A DNA stretch of 40,130 nt from Terana coerulea (lineage: Eukaryota > Basidiomycota > Agaricomycetes > Polyporales > Phanerochaetaceae), in contig JAKOGH010000823.1 in the NCBI GenBank assembly GCA_024811115.1, forward strand, positions 1 through 40,130, written 5' to 3'. The notes beneath the pieces were generated by a model. The model did no database searches and was not told where the DNA came from. It saw only the letters and a program-made list of their open reading frames with translations. Made by a program: the position numbers and the translations under genes. Each line of letters opens with the position of its first letter. Positions within the stretch are counted from its first letter, which is position 1. Positions 32,700-40,130 of this stretch are shown here, piece by piece.

Positions 32700-35600
32700 A
32701 AAGAGGGACAAAGCTTGTTTAAATTACTAACGTACTAAGCTGACAGCCAAGTAATAGACACAAGACTGTATATAGCAAATAGTAGAGAACAAAGCATTAC
32801 TGCTTTGTTAAAAATCTTCTTGTGTTTCAGTAAGAAGAAGAGTGTAATGTGGTTCAAAATGAGAGTGAGAGCACCTAGCAAATAGCCTGTAGCTTAGTGG
32901 TATGGGAAGATTATGCAAGAAATATACTAGTTTTTTCTACACTATATTTTACCATTTATAATGAGGCATTTAACTCAAGAATATTTCATTGCAATTACAC
33001 ATATGTAAATACATGAATGATAATAGTTGGATTATGCAAAATGGCAGAAATACACATCAATAGCACTTTGGCTGACAAGATATAACAATAACTATAGAGT
33101 TGCTAGAAAAATGATGCTATACAGATTGAAAGAGATCTTAAAACCTTTACTGTTATTAGCCTTATAAAATCTGATACTGTGTAAAACACCCACAATAGAG
33201 TTTGCAGAAATCTCACCTTTCACAAAGGAGCAAGATTTAAAATGTTGTCAATATTGAACTTAGTAATCTTATTGATGTAATTATTAAATCACTGCTTGAG
33301 ATTATAAATCAAAACTATACAATATATCAGCTACTATTAAATATACAATGATAAAAATACATACTGATTTTATCAGCACTATGCAAAGTGTACGTTTCAT
33401 GGCCTTTTGTCCAAAGACATAATATCAAAGTCTGCGAGCACTAGTGCCACTTGACTCAAACTTGTTTATAGTAGCTATAAGGTCTTTGTCTAATAGCATT
33501 ATTATGATCAAGAATGCATGAAAAGAATAATGCAAGAGCAGGTTCCAGAGTTAATCCTAGCTGTAGAGCTAGCAACAAAGTGGAAAGTAGAGATTATGCC
33601 CTCTTTAGCCATAGATGCACAAGTTATACTGAGCAAGTTAATAAGCTGCTCAATATAAAGTGTATTGTAGTTGAGTAAAGGAATAGCTATGATGTGCTTG
33701 CACAGACAGAGAAGAGTGTAGAAGATTAGATAGTTCTTTATAACATTATCCGTAATTGAATAGCTAGAGTCAGTGCTGGCAAAGTTATTGCTAGCTGATG
33801 GGAGATAAGTATAAAAAGTGACAAAGGGCTTAGTGGAGCCTTAACAAATAGTGTGAAAGATTTTGACAGTATCCATATGCTAGTTAGGTAGAAAAAGTAA
33901 TCACAGACATGCTTGACAAATTCAAACCAAGCTAATAGAGCTTTGAGCTTGATGTAATTTCTAGCCTATCAAGATGCAAGAATTGCCTCTTTTATTTGCA
34001 ACCCAGTCTGGAGAATCTTTGTTTTCCTCTTTAAAGTATTACCAAATACATCTTTATACCTTTTAAAGGCATTTTTGCAGCGAGACAGCCAGATTTTGAT
34101 GATTATTGCAGGCTGCCTGTTATTCTCTAACAAGGCTTGTAGCATGAAATGGACAGCTTCACCATTTTATGCATAGATATCTGCGTAATGATAGGCTGCA
34201 AGAGTGAAGCTGTTGCACAAAAGTAGGTAGCATGCTAGTCAATGCAAAGGTGGAAGTAAATGCTATAATTGGATGCTGCTTGTGATAAGTGGCTTTTGGG
34301 TTTTAATTTTAGATGCTGTCAAGTGCATGTGAGTTAATAAATGTAGCAGACGCAGTTGCAAATGCCAGCAGTTATAAAGAGCAAAATACTGGAGTAGAAG
34401 ATAGGTATTGTATATAAATAGCGCTGTTTCCGCAATTAAAAGGAACTATATGCATCAAAACCTAAGTGAGCATCCAACAATGTAGTAAGTTTATGAGACA
34501 GTTTCAGCTTTTTCTTTAAAAGAATGTAAAATAAGGACATCTTATCCTATAATAGTCTAACATGTAAAATGAGAAACTCCTGTATGTTCCAAAATGAATA
34601 CAATTCAAGGAAGGCAGAAGAAAGTGGTAAAAGAATGCCAAGTAATAAGGTGAAAAGGACAGAAACAGTCGACATTTTAAAAAAAGGAACTCTAAGTGGA
34701 GAACACTGAGAGCACGTAGTTAAATCAAAGATAACATATTAGAGAAAAATACACTTAGCTACCAGCAAGTACAGCGGATATGTAGAAATAATAAGATTAT
34801 AAATAAGTCTTTGTTTTATAGAGTGCTATAATATTAGCATATAGCACTAAAGGTCTGTGTAGTAATGGATAGCACTGGCAGGCATCTATTTAGTTCTCTG
34901 TAGCACTGCTAAGTAGTATGCTGTATCACTTATAATTGCATGTAGAACTGCTTGTAGTTGCACATGGAGCTATATAATGAATAAAATGAGTGATACAATA
35001 CAATCATTTGAGTGTACTATGGACAGTGTATCCACTAGTCACTATACTTAGCTTCTGCTCAAGATATTGCTTGCATTTGCTCCTTCACCTTATTTAGTAA
35101 TTTAACAGCAGTGTTGTTAGTCTTGATTTTCAGGTTCTCATGTCACTTGCAGTAATACGAGATTAGATTGATGTAGAAAAAATATAAAACCAACTTACAA
35201 AATGAACTTATATATATAATGGTGAGTCCCCTCAACAGCTACTAGATTAAGCTTTCACCATCCCTCAAAGAAGTTGATGTGTTAGTTACACTTCTCCTAA
35301 TAGACTGTCATTATAAAATTGTGCCCTTTCTTTAGTCTATCATTGGCCTAGGCATTAAGCTGACGCTTAACTTATAACAGAGTCAGTTAATCATAGCAAG
35401 ATGTAGTTAACAGATGAGCAAACACTTACGGATGTGAACAATAACACAAGGACAGGGAATGGTAAGAAATCAAACTCCTCGTAGAATTCAGGCCTGATAG
35501 TGTTAAGGTCCTTGAAGATGTTTACTGCAGAAACTGCAAGAAAATGGGCAATTTAGCATAATACATGGGTGGGCCAGATTTAAAATCATTGACCAAATGA

Positions 35601-38162
35601 AATCAGCAATAAAACATATTATACAAATACTAAATGTACTATGTGACCCAATCAAGAAGGCTTATTGGCAAAAAAGTTATAATATGAGCTCAATTGGCAT
35701 CTTTTGCCTTCTGTATTATAATATTGAGAACAAGCTTGTAAATGATGACAATGTACAGAGTAATCTTATATATGAAGTGTGATAGTATAAAGTAGGCACA
35801 GGCAAAGATCTAGTAGAAATGTAACATAATAATACTAACCAATACAAAGTGTAATCACATGCTATAGTAGTAACTCATGCATTATTTGATAGCAGGAACA
35901 TTTGCTTTGCCTTTAAGTATGTCTTCAGCTAGGACTCTGTTACAACTTGCAATTGATTGAGCTTGAGGGAAAACTTATGTTAGGTGTAAATGTTAATTAT
36001 AAAGCTGTGCATTGCTTTATTGATAAGCTCTTTGATAGGCTTGATGTAGTTGCTAGCATTTACAATCTCAGGCAGCGGTTCAGTGGAGCCATCCTCTTAT
36101 ATCTTGTAGGTTTGAGGCTTGACAAACAGCAATTGAGCTTAAGAGTGACACCACTTGTAATGCCAAAACCAATCCTATAAGTGCTCCTTTTATTAGGTAG
36201 AATATAAGTGATAGCAGTTTGAATGTGAATAGTCTCTTAAATGTGAGCATTTGCATTGCATCTTTTACAAGAGTGCACATCATTATGATAAGGTTTCTGT
36301 AGATGGCAAAGCAGAGCATTGCTAGGTAGCAGTTATCTCACAGGTTTACTGGCAGTTGTATAATGAGGTGAGGCCAGCTAGTATACATAGAATATTAGCA
36401 CTACATACTATTAAAGAAGAAATAATGATAAGTTACTGTGCCAGCATTAGCATGCTAATGCTTTGCTGGTAGCAAGGTGACTACTTTTAGTAAGCTAAGA
36501 AAGGAACCAGATTTACAAGATTTGATTTCTTGTAACAGCTAGAGCTAGTACCAATGATGAGAGAAGCTTGTTAAAGAGCATATCAATATTACAGACAGCA
36601 GAGTCTGTAAAGATAGTGAGCCAGATGCAGTATGATGACCATAATATCAAATACATACTAAGTGTGAAAGAACTTGATCAGCTACTTGCAGGTAGAAAAG
36701 AAGATGATGGTGATGCTGAGGATTAGTGACTGAAAGAGCAATGAGAGCTTAAAAACCACCAACTCTTAGATAGTATACTCAGAGTTGCAAACTTGCTCTT
36801 CATATTTAAAGATCTGTCTGCTGTAGTAATTCTAGTAAAGAAGTATATGCTGCTGTGGCTAATATACACTGACAGTGTTTAGAATTAGGCATTGCACTTT
36901 CCTTCAAAGTGTAACAGAACTCACAAAAATGTCAATAGCTACAAACCCAATTAAAAATAAGCATAAAACTTTACAATAAAAACAAAGGTATAAACAAAAT
37001 ATAGCCATATTTATAATCCTATGACAGCAATTGCTGCTTTTGTTTTCACTCTGAAAATAGGCCCTTGTAATACTGCATGCAGTAATGATGCCCCCAAAGC
37101 AATGAAATGATGCAAATAGCACAATCACTATCAATGAGCAGCTTAATGCGAACAATTGACTTGTATATCTAGCTTATAAAGCTGAGTGTCTGTGCAAGCT
37201 AAGTTAACAATGTCACCAGATAGAACAGATGTAGTAATAATTCTGTAGAGATGACTGCATGAAGTTAGCAGCGGCTTAACAAAGAACAAATGTTACTTAC
37301 CAAATGATATACATAGTTTCAGAGATTCCTTTGCTAAGTTTGATGAATGTAATTATTGGTATTTCCTTGACTTTGTAACTAAAGACAGTATGCTTTGGTA
37401 TGCTTGTAGTGAATATAATTAGTAATAAAGCTTATAAGATAAAGTAGGGAAAATACCACAACATTTAATCCTGCAGAAGGAGTACAAATAGCTCATCTTT
37501 TGTTTACAAGACTGAGTGTCTCAAGCTGACTTCAAGCTGATATTGCATATGCTGCAACTTTTATAAGATAACATTGACTGTAATATACAGTGAATATATA
37601 TAAAGGATAGTTATACTTTAAACTTTTATAATATGTCAAACTGATCTTCATAAAACTATAACACATTGCGCACTTTATTAAAACTCAGTCTATATTAGTA
37701 AAGTACAATAGACAAGCAGAAGACATAATTGTTGACATACAATTTCATTGTGCAAAGAATTGAGAGTGTCAATATCTGTAGGCACCAGTGAGAAGATCTG
37801 TTCTCGCTATTTCCCCTTGGCCTTAAGTCTTGGCTTAGGCTCTAGCATAGATAGAGTCCATTGTTGCTTAGTAGGCAGGCTCTTCTTATAAAAGAGTGAG
37901 CTCAGTTAGCTTTTAAAACAACTCTAAGAAATTTCACATATAAGAGAAGGTGCATTTATAATCTTGGTTCTCAGAAGAAAACACAGCACATCTTCAAATA
38001 GTCAGAAAGACATATCACAAATGTTAAATATAATAGAATATAATCACCTCTTAGCAGTGAATGCTTTGCTGTTATAATTTTTGAGTTTACAAAGAAACAT
38101 TTTATATGGCTAGTATACTTATAAAAGATATCAACTTAGAATAGCCTCTAGTATAGTAGTGC
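32700..38162. other. AT-rich stretch with scattered coding remnants
   Basis: No gene is identifiable. A minus-strand segment near 34130-33970 reads as a basic, protein-like stretch (KIWLSRCKNAFKRYKDVFG) ending in a stop, and a + strand segment near 36545-36727 reads VKELDQLLAGRKEDDGDAED before a stop. Both are short isolated relics. The remaining sequence is AT-rich without motifs. Confidence 0.35.
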
Positions 38163-38727
38163 TATCACAAAACTCTAATACTCACCTGCTAAGAATGCTT
38201 GGAGAAGTTGGAGAGCAGGGGACTTTGAGTAGAGCGAGTAAAGGAGATATAAATCAACAATGTTGTTGGAATTCGAAGTGTTAGCCCTCAGACCAGCCTC
38301 TTTATATACATGTGTAGAGGGACCCCAGACACTATCTAAGACCTCCAATATGTGCTATCAATACATCAGGTGATCCATGATTAATGCTCCGGAGCATATC
38401 GCCACTCTAACTCCCTTATCGGATCCTGACCTAGCTATCGTGCTATCATTAACACTATCTAGATGTTCTAATCTAGCTACTGTACACTACCAGTACACAA
38501 TGTCATAGTGACCTCATAGTGAGGTCATAATGAGGTCATGTGCCCAACAAATCGGAACTGAGTCTAGCGATCCTATGTCCGTAAATTGCATATCCTATAA
38601 ATCCATGCGTCCGTCAGATGGCCAACTGATCAGCATCTTGTAATGCTGTTGTGACGACTGGGTAACGTATCCCGTGACTTGATGTTACACTCCTAGTGTG
38701 CACTAGCACTAAGGGAAATTCAGAATA
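38163..38727 (-). mobile_element. Solo LTR with 5-bp target duplication AGTGC
   Basis: The 565-bp LTR begins TATCACAAAACT on the + strand and ends TTCAGAATA, a mutated form of the family end. AGTGC flanks both sides (38158-38162 and 38728-38732). It keeps the CTCACCTG donor-like site (minus, 38188-38180) and the U5 pyrimidine tract, but the U3 palindrome is lost, and TGAGGTCA-type repeats around 38505-38540 are present. It is more diverged than the LTR at 26870-27427. Confidence 0.93.
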
Positions 38728-38829
38728 AGTGCCTGCTAGCAGTTGCCTTTTTGATGCTTGCATCAGCTGACGAGATGCCATAGTTTTGGTGCCTTGCACT
38801 TGCAATATTTTAGTTACTATTTCTGCGTT

Positions 38830-39095
38830 TAAAAGAACCATTTCATATAGCTAACACATTAGGGCAGCTGACTCATTACATCGATTTGCTCGAGCCTAAT
38901 GAAATTTCATAAATCCTAAAACTATTTGAGTAAGCTTCAGAGCATGAAAAGCCGCTATGGCAATGCATCTGCATTTATAGTGATATTAAATTTGCAACAG
39001 TGGTTAAGTATAATATCAGCATATTCTAAGTATATAAATACCTGCCAGGGTTACAAGCTGTGTAAATTGCCCATTATATTCATACTTTTAAGCAT
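38830..39095 (+). repeat. Diverged direct repeat, copy B
   Basis: This is the partner of 30972-31245, with the blocks CATATAGCTAACACATTAGG, GCTTCAG, AATATCAGCATATTCTAAGT and TGTAAATTGC in the same order and spacing. Identity is visibly reduced by substitutions and small gaps. The partial third block near 38100 lies on the other side of the solo LTR, so the LTR sits within or between copies. Confidence 0.5.
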
Positions 39096-39900
39096 GCCTT
39101 CCAACATGTTTGAATATTTATATGCTTTGTGCTATTTTACCTATAATTTAGTACCACACTCTATTATAGCTACTTACTAATCTAGATGAATTATAGCTTC
39201 AAAACACCAGGTAAATTGCAATAATTATAAATATATTCATAAAAACATAGATAATATGTAGACAATATGTCTGCATGCTCTTTGCGTACTATTTCACTGT
39301 TTAGATAATAACACATTTTTGAAAACATTTAACTCCAGTTTATACTCTATTTTGGAGCTGAGCCCTATATCAGAGTTTATCATATAGTGTTATTGAATCA
39401 AGTCCTTTCTGTCTTTACAGAACTGCTACATTGTCTTACAACAAGCCCCTAAAATTGTAAGATAAAAGTACAATAGGGAATGAGTAATTGAATCAAATCT
39501 AACTCAATCTATATACAATAGTATCACTGATTCTAAGTGCTGCTGTCCCCACCAAGTTCAGATGCAGTTATTATCTTATTTGTCCAAGTTAATTTAGAGG
39601 CCGGCTGCCCTATATGCTTCTTTTGTCAGTTTAAGTATATCGTGGTTGTCTTGACCAAATCAGTTCTGAACACAGAGTAATCAGCCTGTGCATGCACTTA
39701 ATGATCAGACTACGTCTATTTCGGCAAAAAGCAAGGCTGCTTTCAGGATATTTCTGATTTGATGCAGCGGGCCAAAAAAATGTAATGATCGATTTCTTGA
39801 TAAGGGCTAGCGATACGCTAATATAAGTGTGACGAGTTACTACTAGTTATCAGTAGTAGAGAAAATAGACTTTGAAGCAGCAAAAATGCCTTCAAAGGTA
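39096..39900. other. AT-rich stretch without a recognised gene
   Basis: No gene is seen. The part from about 39540 to 39850 retains more CpG sites than the rest. It contains GTTATCAGTAGTAG (39846-39859), a 14-base match to a site at 943-956 in the 980-bp insertion; a tRNA-like module follows at a comparable distance in both places. Confidence 0.35.
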
Positions 39901-39904
39901 GGAG

Positions 39905-40003
39905 AGTAAGAGAATCAAACCAATTGCTTGCAAAGATAACGAAGTTGTATAGGCATAGCCAGAAGATCCTTACAGAGCAGTAGTCCACTAAGCTATATTG
40001 TAA
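39905..40003 (-). other. tRNA-like A box / B box module
   Basis: On the minus strand TAGCTTAGTGG (39995-39985) is a perfect A box and GGTTTGATTCTC (39921-39910) a B-box-like sequence, 63 bases apart, so a normal tRNA would need an intron or long variable arm. A TGTAA loop after the D arm would read GTA (Tyr), whose genes usually have introns in eukaryotes. Acceptor pairing is not convincing. Confidence 0.35.
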
Positions 40004-40130
40004 GCTCGCAAATAAGAAGCTGTCGAGGTATTATGATTATGATTATATTTTAGAATGCTTTTAGAAAGCCTTTATATATGCTTGCGTATTTACATGATTT
40101 TTGGTATTTCATTTTATATTTTGTATCCCA

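Noticed and set aside
32889..32905. TAGCTTAGTGG, a perfect A-box match on the + strand
   Set aside because: No B box follows within the next 100 bases and no cloverleaf can be drawn.
1..40130. CRISPR array, bacterial operons, rRNA genes
   Set aside because: No regularly spaced short repeats, ribosome-binding-site-led gene clusters or rRNA sequence were seen; the content is eukaryotic repeat DNA.

Overview
The window looks like a repeat-filled, largely gene-free stretch of a fungal (probably filamentous ascomycete) nuclear genome. The reasons are several Ty3/gypsy LTR sequences with 5-bp target duplications, decayed Ty1/copia and LINE relics, a small non-autonomous DNA element, tRNA-like sequences, and a long AT-rich, CpG-poor background in which no intact host gene could be found. 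Several decayed reading frames are interrupted mainly by TAG/TAA where CAG/CAA would restore the frame. This is what C-to-T mutation of repeats (RIP or methylcytosine deamination) would leave.

1-9323: two head-to-head, younger-looking copies of one Ty3/gypsy chromovirus. Copy 1 (+) has the end of a 5' LTR (1-86), a frameshifted gag, a 980-bp foreign insertion (748-1727), protease, and a reverse transcriptase cut off at 3200. Copy 2 (-) reads from 8760 down to 3201: gag, protease, RT, RNase H, integrase, chromodomain, a dUTPase domain, a polypurine tract and its 3' LTR, which carries a 267-bp MITE. A third LTR (8761-9323) lies in the wrong orientation for copy 2 and replaces its 5' LTR. Both copies carry many frameshifts, and catalytic Asp residues are replaced by Asn. 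The dUTPase placed after the chromodomain is the most distinctive feature of the family.

9324-26869: old AT-rich sequence. It holds a decayed unidentified reading frame (9.48-9.98 kb), two hairpin-forming inverted repeats (12.3 and 13.0 kb), a tRNA-like sequence (13.8 kb), a degenerate tandem array (14.1-15.4 kb), a Ty1/copia-like gag relic (17.7-18.4 kb), a LINE 3' end with further coding remnants (21.9-24.95 kb), and a CpG-retaining patch near 25.2-25.5 kb.

26870-40130: two solo LTRs of the same gypsy family with clean 5-bp target duplications (26870-27427, AATAG; 38163-38727, AGTGC), the first inserted about 17 bp upstream of a tRNA-like sequence. There is also a GC-richer unassigned patch (27.57-27.85 kb), a decayed 15-residue coding repeat (32.5-32.7 kb), a diverged direct repeat (31.0 and 38.9 kb) and another tRNA-like sequence at the right edge. 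No CRISPR array, rRNA gene or intact protein-coding gene was seen. All identifications come from reading motifs by eye; no database search was possible.
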